From an uncultured Acidobacteriota bacterium (GTDB lineage: Bacteria; Acidobacteriota; Vicinamibacteria; Vicinamibacterales; SCN-69-37), in assembly GCA_937880585.1 (NCBI GenBank), contig CALFMR010000020.1:1-5556 (forward strand): a stretch of 5,556 bases of DNA, in the 5' to 3' direction. Positions 1 to 5,556 of the stretch are shown piece after piece. The notes below the pieces were generated by a model. That model had not been told where the DNA came from. It saw only the letters and a program-made list of their open reading frames with translations, and searched no databases. Made by a program: the position numbers and the translations under genes. Position 1 is the stretch's first letter. Each line of letters begins with the position of its first letter.

Positions 1-1422
1 ACGAAGGAAGCGCGTGTAGTCCGGCCCGCGCATGCGGCCGTCCCGCCAGGCTGCCCGCGCATCGCGGCGCTCGCGCGTCTGCGGAAACGATCCGATGGTC
101 GTCGTCGGCAGCAGCGGGAGGTGCAGACGCGCGGCCTGTTTCGCCGCGCGCGCGGGGAAGGGCTCGCTGCGGCGCTCCATCGACGCATCGACGGCGGCAG
201 CGCGCGCCCGGACCTCCGATCGCGTCGTCCGTGGCGAGGCGCGACGGCTGGCGAGCGCCGCACGTGCGGCGGCGAAAGCCGGCGTGTCGGGTGGGACAGG
301 CGCATCGGCGGCGTCGGCGACGGCCGCGATCTCCGACAGCTTCTGCACGGCAAACGCCAACCAGCTCGCGAGCTCCGTGTCGAGATGCGATTCGGACGCA
401 AGGTCGATCGGCACATGGAGGAGCGAGCACGAAGACGAGACGACGACGCGACCGGTGCCGAGCGCGTCGACCGCGCGGTGGACGAGCGCGTGGGCCCGGT
501 CGAGGTCGGTGCGCCAGATGTTCCGTCCATCGACGACACCCATCGATAGCGACATCGTGCGTGGCAGCCGCGTGAGGATGGCCTCGAGGTCGCTCGCGCC
601 ACGCGTCAGATCGACGTGCAGCGCGTCGCAGCCTGACGCGAGAGCGAGATCGAGGTTGTCGTCGAGCGCGCCGAAGTACGTCGTGAGCTGCAGCCGCGGA
701 CGGCTGGGCGTTTCGGCGAGAGCGGCCAATGCCGTGCGATAGGCGGCGCACGCACGGTCATCGAGATCGAGCACGAGACTCGGTTCGTCGAGCTGCACGA
801 CCGTGACGCCGCGTGACGCCAGTTCGCCGAGCAACTCCTCGTAGATCGGCAGGAGAGCCGGCAGCGCATCGAGCGGCGTCGCGCCCGCCGTGTGATCCTG
901 CAGAGACTTCGACAGGCGCAGGAACGTCACCGGTCCGAGGAGCACGGGCCGAGACTCGATGCCGAGGGCGCGCGCTTCATCAAGCTGCTGGAAGAGCGAC
1001 GTCGCATCGAGCCGGAACGTCTGCCCGGCCGCGATCTCGGGGACGATGTAGTGGTAGTTCGTATCGAACCACTTCGTCATCTCGAGCGCGGCGAGGTCGA
1101 TGCCGAGATCCGGACGCTGCAGTCCGCGAGCCATGGCGAAATAGCGGGCGAGTGGATCGTCGACGATGGCGTAGCGTGCCGGCACGGCACCGACGAGCAC
1201 GGCCGCGTCCAGCACGTGGTCGTAGAGCGCGAAGTCGCCGACCGGCACTTCGCGAAGACCGGCCTCGCGCATGGCGGTCCAGTGTTCGCGTCTGATGCGT
1301 GCGGCGGTGTCGAGCAGATGATCGGCCGTCACGCGGCCGGCCCAGTAGGTTTCGAGCGCGCGTTTCAGCTCGCGATGTCGTCCGATCCGAGGAAAGCCGA
1401 GACAGGTCGAGGGGACAGGCAC
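1..1422 (-). CDS. metE: Cobalamin-independent methionine synthase MetE (C-terminus beyond window)
   Basis: Cytosolic 5-methyltetrahydropteroyltriglutamate-homocysteine methyltransferase, the last step of methionine synthesis without B12. The frame is open from the start to the window edge: 474 codons against ~755 usual, so the gene is cut by the window rather than broken. Read on the minus strand it begins MPVPSTCLGFPRIGRHRELK; LGFPRIG and R17-E-L-K20 (folate-binding in E. coli MetE) fall at the same residue numbers as in E. coli. Further conserved blocks are MTKWFDTNYHY (115-125), PVLLGPVTFL, LDEPSLVLDL, GVVDGRNIWR, SSCSLLHVPID (~330) and TTTIGSFPQT (~440-449), where the C-terminal barrel and homocysteine site begin. 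The zinc ligands lie off the left edge. The GTG at 1420-1422 is chosen because AAGGAG sits 9 nt upstream and the N-terminus then matches E. coli length; an in-frame GTG at 1438-1440 adds six residues but has no good ribosome site. A cobalamin riboswitch precedes it. Confidence 0.96.
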   Translation of the reverse strand, partial: MPVPSTCLGFPRIGRHRELKRALETYWAGRVTADHLLDTAARIRREHWTAMREAGLREVPVGDFALYDHVLDAAVLVGAVPARYAIVDDPLARYFAMARGLQRPDLGIDLAALEMTKWFDTNYHYIVPEIAAGQTFRLDATSLFQQLDEARALGIESRPVLLGPVTFLRLSKSLQDHTAGATPLDALPALLPIYEELLGELASRGVTVVQLDEPSLVLDLDDRACAAYRTALAALAETPSRPRLQLTTYFGALDDNLDLALASGCDALHVDLTRGASDLEAILTRLPRTMSLSMGVVDGRNIWRTDLDRAHALVHRAVDALGTGRVVVSSSCSLLHVPIDLASESHLDTELASWLAFAVQKLSEIAAVADAADAPVPPDTPAFAAARAALASRRASPRTTRSEVRARAAAVDASMERRSEPFPARAAKQAARLHLPLLPTTTIGSFPQTRERRDARAAWRDGRMRGPDYTRFLR

Positions 1423-1641
1423 GAACGGATGCTCCTTCACGAGCGGAGGCGTGCGCCTGCCGGCAGGGCGGTCCAACGCTGGACAAGAGGAGCCAGCGTG
1501 CGACGCCGCGCACGGTCAGTCGACCTCGCCCCCGCGGGCGTGTATGGCCTGGTGGAAGGAGACATCCCGACGCGACGGGGCGCGTCGTGGAGCCGCCCTC
1601 CCACGAGGCGTTCCAGGTCGAAACCGGCATCGATTGACGCC
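1423..1641 (-). promoter_or_regulatory. metE 5' leader downstream of the aptamer (candidate expression platform)
   Basis: About 219 nt of untranslated leader separate the riboswitch aptamer from the metE start. It contains a 6-bp hairpin GACGCG/CGCGTC (1569-1586), an overlapping imperfect stem around 1580-1607 (CGTGG...CCACG), and a 12-nt palindrome CCTGCCGGCAGG (1456-1467). No hairpin is followed by a run of T on the minus strand, so I do not see an intrinsic terminator. Two pyrimidine-rich segments, GCTCCT (1493 to 1488) and TCCTTC (1560 to 1555), are exact 6-nt complements of the metE ribosome site region. This fits translational rather than transcriptional control, which is an inference. 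I see no convincing small gene in it. Confidence 0.55.
1432..1437 (-). promoter_or_regulatory. Ribosome binding site of metE (decides the start)
   Basis: On the minus strand this reads AAGGAG, 9 nt before the GTG at 1420-1422. It is the same motif and spacing as the site before the DUF4142 gene in this window. It lies just inside the alternative, longer reading frame that starts at 1440, which is why the shorter start is preferred. It is also the sequence that two leader segments (1488-1493 and 1555-1560) could mask. Confidence 0.7.
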
Positions 1642-1823
1642 GGGCGCGGGCAGGTCTTCGGGCTCACGAGCGTGCCGATCGATCCGGCGCCTACTGGCCG
1701 CGCTTCCCGGTCGATGGCGACCAGTGCACGTGCGGCGTTCGTTCTCGTTGACCGCTGCGGGGCAGCCCCGGAGTCCCACCGGGTTCCCTTTTCATTCCGG
1801 CGATGCCGGAAACCAGCGCGCCC
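1642..1823 (-). ncRNA. Cobalamin riboswitch aptamer upstream of metE
   Basis: Read on the minus strand, the segment carries the conserved cobalamin-riboswitch blocks in the right order. P1 closes perfectly with GGGCGCG (1823-1817) against CGCGCCC (1648-1642). P2 is a 7-bp TTCCGGC/GCCGGAA hairpin (1811-1795). Then follow AAAAGGGAA (1792-1784), an imperfect P3 around CCCGGTG...CTCCGGG, the core GCTGCCCCGCAGCGGT (1766-1751), CACTGG (1726-1721), GGGAAG (1708-1703), CCAGT (1697-1693), and the B12 box AGCCCGAAGACCTGCC (1664-1649). In this family, adenosyl- or other cobalamin binding normally represses the downstream gene. Placement before B12-independent metE is a classic arrangement: B12 makes this enzyme unnecessary. 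I cannot tell which cobalamin form it prefers. Confidence 0.94.
1649..1664 (-). promoter_or_regulatory. B12 box of the cobalamin riboswitch
   Basis: AGCCCGAAGACCTGCC on the minus strand matches the B12-box consensus (AGYCMGRAGACCTGCC type) at every conserved position I can recall. It lies directly against the 3' strand of P1, as expected. Confidence 0.92.
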
Positions 1824-1825
1824 TC

Positions 1826-1855
1826 ACTATGGCCGTGGCCGCCGCGCAGTGTCAA
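1826..1855 (-). promoter_or_regulatory. Candidate sigma-70 promoter of metE
   Basis: The minus strand has a perfect -35 TTGACA (1855-1850), an 18-nt spacer, and CATAGT (1831-1826), a 4/6 match to TATAAT that keeps the key second A and final T. Transcription would start near 1818-1821, at the outer edge of riboswitch stem P1, which is where a riboswitch transcript is expected to begin. The agreement between promoter and aptamer position is the main support. Confidence 0.6.
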
Positions 1856-1867
1856 CCGCGGCGACTC

Positions 1868-1873
1868 TATAAT
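1868..1873 (+). promoter_or_regulatory. Candidate -10 box of pabBC
   Basis: A perfect TATAAT stands 10 nt before the GTG chosen for pabBC. No good -35 is seen at the usual distance (about 1845-1851, GCGCAGT). Transcription from it would begin near 1880-1882, leaving a leader of only a few nucleotides and no ribosome site, so a leaderless or near-leaderless transcript is possible. The box could be chance, but AT-rich hexamers are scarce in this GC-rich window. Confidence 0.45.
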
Positions 1874-1883
1874 CTCCCTGCGC

Positions 1884-3704
1884 GTGTACCTTCGCTTCGA
1901 TTTCCAGAACGCCGCCGGGCGGCCCCATCCCATCCTGTTCGTCGATCCGTTGGACGTGATCGTGGCGCGTCACGTCGACGAGGTCATGCCGGCCATGCGG
2001 CGCGTGGATGCGGCGCTCGCCGCCGGCTGTTACGCCGCCGGCTTCGTCGCCTATGAAGCCGCGTCCGGTTTCGATGCAGCGCTCACGACTCGACCAGCGT
2101 CACGCATGCCGTTTCTGTGGTTCGGCATCTTCGGTGCGCCGCGTCCAGCCGGTCCGCTGGCCGCGCACGCGGGCGGCTGCCGGGACGCGGAGGCGCGCCC
2201 GGGCGGCCTCGACGCCGACTTGCCATGGACGCCAGACGTCACCCCGGCCGAATATGCCGACGCCGTGGCGGCGGTAAAAGAGGCCATCGCACGCGGCGAC
2301 AGCTATCAGGCGAACTACTCGTTCCGACTGCGTGCGCCCGTTGATGCCACGACGCTCGCGACGCGCTACTACCGGCTCGCGCACGATCACCGTGCGCCGT
2401 ACGCCGCGTATCTCGATCTGGGACCGTGCCGCGTCCTGTCGTTCTCGCCCGAGCTGTTCTTTCGCCGCGCGGGTGATCGCCTCGTGACTCGGCCGATGAA
2501 GGGCACGGCGCGCCGCGGCCTGACACTGGCTGCGGACGTGACGGCTGCCGCCGATCTGGCGAGCTCGGTCAAGGACCGCGCCGAGAACGTGATGATCGTC
2601 GACCTCGCGCGTAACGACGTCAGCCGCGTCGCCGAGATCGGCTCGGTCCGCGCGACGTCGCTGTTCGACGTCGAGCGTCATCCGTCCGTGTTCCAGATGG
2701 TGTCGACCGTCGAAGGGCAGCTCGAGGCGAGGACGTCGCTCGCCGACATCTTCACCGCGCTGTTTCCCGCCGGCTCGATTACGGGTGCGCCCAAGACGAG
2801 CAGCATGCGGCTCATCGCCGACATCGAGTCGTCGCCGCGCGGGATCTACTGCGGCGCCATCGGCTACGCGGCACCGAGTGGCGACGCGGTGTTCAACGTC
2901 GCCATCCGCACGATGGTCGTCGACGTGGAGCGCGGGTGCGCCGAATACGGCATCGGCGGCGGGATTACCTGGGACTCGACCGCGGACGGTGAGTACGCGG
3001 AGGCGCGAAGCAAAGCGGCCTGCCTCGTTCCACGGCCGCCCTTTGACCTGATCGAGACGCTACGGCTCGACGGCGGTGTCTACGCGCGCCTCGAGCGGCA
3101 TCTCGCGCGCCTCGACGCGTCGGCCGCCTACTTCGATCGGCCGTTCGATGGGGCACGCGTGCGCGGCGCGCTCGAGGCCCACGCGGCCGTTCATGCGGGC
3201 GAGTCCCGTCGCGTCCGCCTCCGCATGTCGCCATCGGGTGAGGTGTGCGTCGAGAGCCGACGGCTCGATCCGCCGATGACCGGCGTGCCATCTGTCGCGC
3301 TGGCGCGTTCGCCGGTCGCTCGGTCCGACGTGTGGCTGCACCACAAGACGTCGCATCGCGACGTCTACGAGCGGCACCGGGCGTCGTATCGCGACGCGTT
3401 CGATGTGCTCTTGTGGAACGAGGACCGCGAGCTCACCGAGTTCACGATCGGCAATCTCGTCGTCGAGCTCGATGGACAACGGTGGACGCCGCCGGTCGCG
3501 AGCGGGCTGCTCGCCGGGACGTTTCGCGACGAGCTCCTGGCGGCCGGCGTCGTCGCCGAGAAGGTTCTGACCGTGGAGGATCTCGCGCGCGTGTCGCGAC
3601 TGTGGCTCGTCAACAGCGTGCGCGAATGGGTCGAGGTCGAGATCGACGGACGGGCCGTCCGGTCCAGCGGGTCCAGCGGGAGGCGCGCGAAGGCGATACA
3701 GTGA
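1884..3704 (+). CDS. pabB: Aminodeoxychorismate synthase component I fused to class IV aminotransferase / ADC lyase (PabB-PabC)
   Basis: 606-residue cytosolic fusion for p-aminobenzoate and hence folate. Residues ~1-385 are a chorismate-binding domain: N-terminal RFDF...FVDPLDVI and GFVAYEAASGFD, then PMKGTARR (K206; the lysine marks ADC synthase, where TrpE has alanine), SVKDRAENVMIVDLARND, ITGAPK (299-304) and GGGITWDSTADGEY with E370 and E373. Residues ~388-590 are a PLP class IV aminotransferase fold like PabC: LHHKTSHRDVY with probable PLP lysine K488, ELTEFTIGNLVVE (E519, N524), and TPPVASGLLAGTFRDELL. Inferred reactions are chorismate plus ammonia to aminodeoxychorismate, then to PABA plus pyruvate. 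The glutaminase partner PabA is not in the window. GTG 1884 is chosen because it begins right before the family's conserved RFD; ATG 1803 would add 27 low-complexity residues over the opposite-strand riboswitch. No ribosome site is visible. It is divergent from metE and overlaps the next gene by 4 nt. Confidence 0.93.
   Translation: MYLRFDFQNAAGRPHPILFVDPLDVIVARHVDEVMPAMRRVDAALAAGCYAAGFVAYEAASGFDAALTTRPASRMPFLWFGIFGAPRPAGPLAAHAGGCRDAEARPGGLDADLPWTPDVTPAEYADAVAAVKEAIARGDSYQANYSFRLRAPVDATTLATRYYRLAHDHRAPYAAYLDLGPCRVLSFSPELFFRRAGDRLVTRPMKGTARRGLTLAADVTAAADLASSVKDRAENVMIVDLARNDVSRVAEIGSVRATSLFDVERHPSVFQMVSTVEGQLEARTSLADIFTALFPAGSITGAPKTSSMRLIADIESSPRGIYCGAIGYAAPSGDAVFNVAIRTMVVDVERGCAEYGIGGGITWDSTADGEYAEARSKAACLVPRPPFDLIETLRLDGGVYARLERHLARLDASAAYFDRPFDGARVRGALEAHAAVHAGESRRVRLRMSPSGEVCVESRRLDPPMTGVPSVALARSPVARSDVWLHHKTSHRDVYERHRASYRDAFDVLLWNEDRELTEFTIGNLVVELDGQRWTPPVASGLLAGTFRDELLAAGVVAEKVLTVEDLARVSRLWLVNSVREWVEVEIDGRAVRSSGSSGRRAKAIQ
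3661..3678 (+). repeat. Two tandem copies of a 9-bp unit in the pabBC tail
   Basis: GGTCCAGCG occurs twice head to tail at the very end of pabBC and encodes an SSGSSG stretch after the folded domain (after VEVEIDGRAV). It is in frame and harmless. It is probably a small replication-slippage duplication in a disordered C-terminal tail. Confidence 0.7.
3689..3693 (+). promoter_or_regulatory. Candidate ribosome binding site for the 3701 gene, inside pabBC
   Basis: GAAGG, 7 nt before GTG 3701, sits in the last codons of pabBC. It supports a start that overlaps the pabBC stop as GTGA. A rival is GGAGG at 3713-3717, only 4 nt before the in-frame GTG at 3722. Confidence 0.45.
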
Positions 3705-4834
3705 GGAGCAGCGGAGGCGTCGTGGCGCGAGCGGTGCGTTCATCTGGGCAAGACCGTCCGCGCGCCGCCGCGTTTGCCTGCGGGGGCGTGGTCTTGGCGG
3801 CGTTGGCGCTGGCCGCCGCCGTGCGGGTGCCCGCCACATCGACAGGCGACCTCGATGATCTCTTGCAAGGCGCGCTGCACCTCTCGAACGACGAGCGCGC
3901 GGATCTCGATCGCGGTCGAGCGGTCGTCAAGACGTTGCCGTCGTCGGCCAAACGCGAGATGACGACCGTCGGCGGCATCCGGATCGACGGTGCGTCGATG
4001 GCCGGCTTCGTCGACCAGTTCCAGACGCTGCAGGGATTCCGCCGCAGCAGCTTCGTCCTGCAAATCGCCCGTTTCAGCGACGAGCCGACGTTCGCCGATC
4101 TGGCGGGACTGACCATCGAGCGCGAGGATCTGGACGCGTTGCGCGGCTGCCGTGTCGGATCGTGCGACGTGCAGCTTGCGGCTTCAGAGATCGATCGGTT
4201 CACGCGCGAGATCGACTGGCGGGCGCCGGACAGCCGGGACCGTGCCGCGGCGCTCTACAAGCACCTGTTGCTCGATCGCGTGCGGATGTACCGTGCGGCC
4301 GGGCTCTCGGCCGTGCCGGATTATGCAGACGACGACGCGCCTGTCCCGTTTGCCGACGCGCTCGCGGCGTTGATGGACGCGCGTCCCTCGCTCCTCGACC
4401 GGACGCCGACATTCAGCGACTACATTCGGCACTTTCCCGCCGGGAGCGCTGCCGGCACGAACGACTTCTACTACTGGTCCAAGGAAGCGTTCGGCTTCAA
4501 ACCCGTCGTCGGCTTGAACCATGTGAGCGTGCATCGAACGACGGATGCGCGCGCGGTCCTCATCACGACGACGCAGATCTACGCCAGTCACTATCTGCAC
4601 GGCCAGTTCGCGATCAACGCCGTCATCGCGGCCGAAACGCCGGGCGCCTTCTACTGGCTGTACGCGAACCGGGCGCGGATTGATCGCCTCGACGGATTCC
4701 TGAGTCCGTTCGTGCGGCCGATTATCCAGCGACGCGCCCGCAACGGGCTCGAGAAGTCGCTCGAACAGACCAAGGCGCGTCTCGAAAGTGGTCCCGCGGC
4801 CGACGGCGGCCCGGCGCACGCGAACGGCGGATAG
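3701..4834 (+). CDS. Unrecognised exported or membrane-anchored protein
   Basis: 377 residues from GTG 3701 (370 from GTG 3722). I cannot assign a function. The N-terminus has arginines followed by a hydrophobic stretch (~24-41: AAFACGGVVLAALALAAAV), so it is either a signal peptide or a single anchor with the rest outside the cytoplasm. The body is soluble, with LPSSAKREMTTVGGIRIDG, a two-cysteine segment GCRVGSCDVQL (C150, C155; possibly a disulfide), an aromatic stretch NDFYYWSKEAFGFKP (~252-266), TTQIYASHYLHGQFA, and WLYANRARIDRLDGF, ending in a charged KSLEQTKARLE helix. From memory it resembles hypothetical proteins of Acidobacteriota and similar bacteria with SHYF and NRSRVDGL motifs, but I know no named domain. 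The start overlaps pabBC by 4 nt, suggesting coupled translation. The gene ends 78 nt before the DUF4142 gene. Codon use is like its neighbours. Confidence 0.85.
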   Translation: MRSSGGVVARAVRSSGQDRPRAAAFACGGVVLAALALAAAVRVPATSTGDLDDLLQGALHLSNDERADLDRGRAVVKTLPSSAKREMTTVGGIRIDGASMAGFVDQFQTLQGFRRSSFVLQIARFSDEPTFADLAGLTIEREDLDALRGCRVGSCDVQLAASEIDRFTREIDWRAPDSRDRAAALYKHLLLDRVRMYRAAGLSAVPDYADDDAPVPFADALAALMDARPSLLDRTPTFSDYIRHFPAGSAAGTNDFYYWSKEAFGFKPVVGLNHVSVHRTTDARAVLITTTQIYASHYLHGQFAINAVIAAETPGAFYWLYANRARIDRLDGFLSPFVRPIIQRRARNGLEKSLEQTKARLESGPAADGGPAHANGG

Positions 4835-4847
4835 CGCCGCGCGGCGC
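4834..4847. repeat. 14-nt GC-only palindrome at the stop of the 3701 gene
   Basis: GCGCCGCGCGGCGC is its own reverse complement and begins at the last base of the stop codon. It could form a short stem (GCGCC/GGCGC with a 4-nt loop). There is no T-run on either strand, so it is at best a weak pause or processing structure. In sequence this GC-rich it may be chance. Confidence 0.4.
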
Positions 4848-4897
4848 GAGCGTGGCACTGCCATTGCAGCAAGATGGGCATCCTCCAGCAAGAGTCC

Positions 4898-4903
4898 AAG
4901 GAG
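4898..4903 (+). promoter_or_regulatory. Ribosome binding site of the DUF4142 gene
   Basis: AAGGAG lies 9 nt before ATG 4913. It settles the start in favour of 4913 over an in-frame ATG at 4874, which would put 13 non-hydrophobic residues in front of the signal peptide. Confidence 0.85.
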
Positions 4904-4912
4904 ATCCCCATC

Positions 4913-5482
4913 ATGAGGAAGCACATGCTCGCAAGCATCGGCGCTGCGGCCATCGCGTTCGCGTTGGCCGGACCGGCCGCGGCACAGACGAACACACCAC
5001 CGGCGGCGACCGACGCGAACGGCGGGAGTCCGCAAGCGAATACGTCACAGGCATCGCCCGACAGCCGTGGATTTCTTCGCGTCGCGGGCCAGGACGGGCG
5101 CGCGGAAGTTGCGCTCGCCGAGCTCGCCGCGACCAAGGCGCAGAGTCCGGACGTGAAGGCGTACGCGGAACGGCTGCATCGCGATCACGAAAAGGCGAAC
5201 ACCGAGCTCGACACGCTCGCGCAGCAGATGAACGTCACGGTGTCGGACCCGTCGTCGGCGCAACAGGACGTCGAACGACGACTTGAAGGGCTATCCGGCG
5301 CGGCGTTCGATCGCGCGTACATTCAGCAGATGGTGCGCGATCACGAAAAAGCCATCACCGCGTTCACGGCGGCGTCGAAGGGCGCGGACAGCCAGGTCAA
5401 AGACTTCGCGGCCCGCACGTTGCCGACGCTCAAGGATCATCTGTCGCGGGCGCAAAAGTTGGCGCGTCAGCTCGGCACGTAG
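4913..5482 (+). CDS. Exported DUF4142 (ferritin-like four-helix) protein
   Basis: 189 residues. A clear Sec signal peptide (MRKHMLASIGAAAIAFALA) ends in GPAAA before Q25, with likely cleavage A22-A23-A24|Q25. A disordered T/P/A/N/S-rich linker (25-~52) follows, then an all-helical DUF4142 domain (~55-187). Family hallmarks are GFLRVAGQDGRAEVALAELAATKAQSPDVKAYAERLHRDHEKAN, LSGAAFDRAYIQQMVRDHEKAITAF, and the closing FAARTLPTLKDHLSRAQKLA. The two DHEKA motifs (D91-H92 and D143-H144) lie in matching helices. The family is widespread in periplasmic proteins of soil bacteria; its biochemical role is not established as far as I know, and a stress link is often only presumed. No cysteine follows the signal peptide, so it is not a lipoprotein. 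A 78-nt gap separates it from the upstream gene, and I cannot tell whether it has its own promoter. Confidence 0.93.
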   Translation: MRKHMLASIGAAAIAFALAGPAAAQTNTPPAATDANGGSPQANTSQASPDSRGFLRVAGQDGRAEVALAELAATKAQSPDVKAYAERLHRDHEKANTELDTLAQQMNVTVSDPSSAQQDVERRLEGLSGAAFDRAYIQQMVRDHEKAITAFTAASKGADSQVKDFAARTLPTLKDHLSRAQKLARQLGT

Positions 5483-5494
5483 GCACGAGTGGGG

Positions 5495-5556
5495 TCAGGC
5501 GTCCTTCGACCCGCGTTCGCGGAAGTATTTCGTGAGCACGACCAGACCGACGAGCT
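5495..5556 (-). CDS. C-terminal end of an unidentified protein, probably membrane
   Basis: On the minus strand the frame reads LVGLVVLTKYFRERGSKDA and then TGA (5495-5497), running in from the right edge. A short hydrophobic run followed by a positively charged tail looks like the end of a last transmembrane helix with a cytoplasmic C-terminus. It is too short to name. It converges on the DUF4142 gene with only 12 nt between the stop codons, and no terminator hairpin is visible there. Confidence 0.5.
   Translation of the reverse strand, partial: LVGLVVLTKYFRERGSKDA

Noticed and set aside
32..742. 236-codon plus-strand open frame near the left edge
   Set aside because: It is antisense to metE, and its Arg/Ser/Ala-rich translation has no domain-like pattern.
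1438..1440. GTG 1438-1440 as the metE start
   Set aside because: It has no ribosome site at a useful distance. The GTG at 1420-1422 has AAGGAG 9 nt upstream and gives exact N-terminal register with E. coli MetE.
1569..1586. GACGCG/CGCGTC hairpin in the metE leader as an intrinsic terminator
   Set aside because: On the transcribed strand it is followed by GGGATGTC, with no uridine run.
892..1872. 326-codon plus-strand open frame opposite metE
   Set aside because: It runs antisense to a clearly conserved metE and its riboswitch. The translation is arginine-rich, low in recognisable motifs and typical of shadow frames in GC-rich DNA.
1803..1883. ATG 1803 as the pabBC start
   Set aside because: It adds 27 Pro/Trp/Arg-rich residues outside the family's conserved start, lies in the P2 loop of the opposite-strand riboswitch and upstream of the TATAAT box.
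3060..3839. 259-codon minus-strand open frame under the pabC domain
   Set aside because: The plus-strand frame has clear class IV aminotransferase motifs (HHKT, TEFTIGN, GLLAGTFR). The reverse frame has only biased composition.
4184..5035. 283-codon minus-strand open frame over the unknown gene and the DUF4142 start
   Set aside because: It crosses two plus-strand genes with good starts and signal sequences, and its translation is arginine-rich with no motifs.

Overview
The window is a high-GC, densely coded bacterial chromosomal segment. The mix of genes suggests an Acidobacteriota-like (possibly Vicinamibacteria) or similar high-GC soil bacterium: a PabB-PabC fusion, a DUF4142 protein, a secreted protein that resembles acidobacterial hypotheticals as I remember them, and a B12-riboswitch-controlled metE. 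That placement is inference from style and memory, not from any marker gene. I see no mobile element, CRISPR array, tRNA or rRNA.

Layout. (1) Positions 1-1422, minus strand: the N-terminal ~62% of cobalamin-independent methionine synthase MetE; its C-terminal catalytic domain runs off the left edge. (2) 1423-1883: a 461-nt divergent regulatory region. On the minus strand it holds a metE promoter, a well-conserved cobalamin riboswitch aptamer (1642-1823) and a ~219-nt leader with candidate switching structures. On the plus strand it holds a TATAAT box just upstream of the next gene. (3) 1884-3704, plus: a bifunctional aminodeoxychorismate synthase component I / class IV aminotransferase-type lyase fusion (PabB-PabC), giving p-aminobenzoate for folate. 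(4) 3701-4834, plus: an unrecognised membrane-anchored or exported protein that overlaps the pabBC stop by 4 nt (GTGA). (5) 4913-5482, plus: an exported DUF4142 protein. (6) 5495-5556, minus: the last 19 codons of an unidentified, probably membrane, protein, convergent with the DUF4142 gene.

How it fits together. metE and pabBC are divergent and both touch one-carbon metabolism: PabBC makes the PABA moiety of folate, and MetE uses methyl-tetrahydrofolate to methylate homocysteine. The riboswitch should shut off metE when B12 is plentiful, which implies (inference) that the organism also has B12-dependent MetH or takes up or makes B12. The most informative part of the window is this divergent control region. 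The protein genes are otherwise ordinary, and I found no clear sign of a wholly new system. The least understood gene is 3701-4834.
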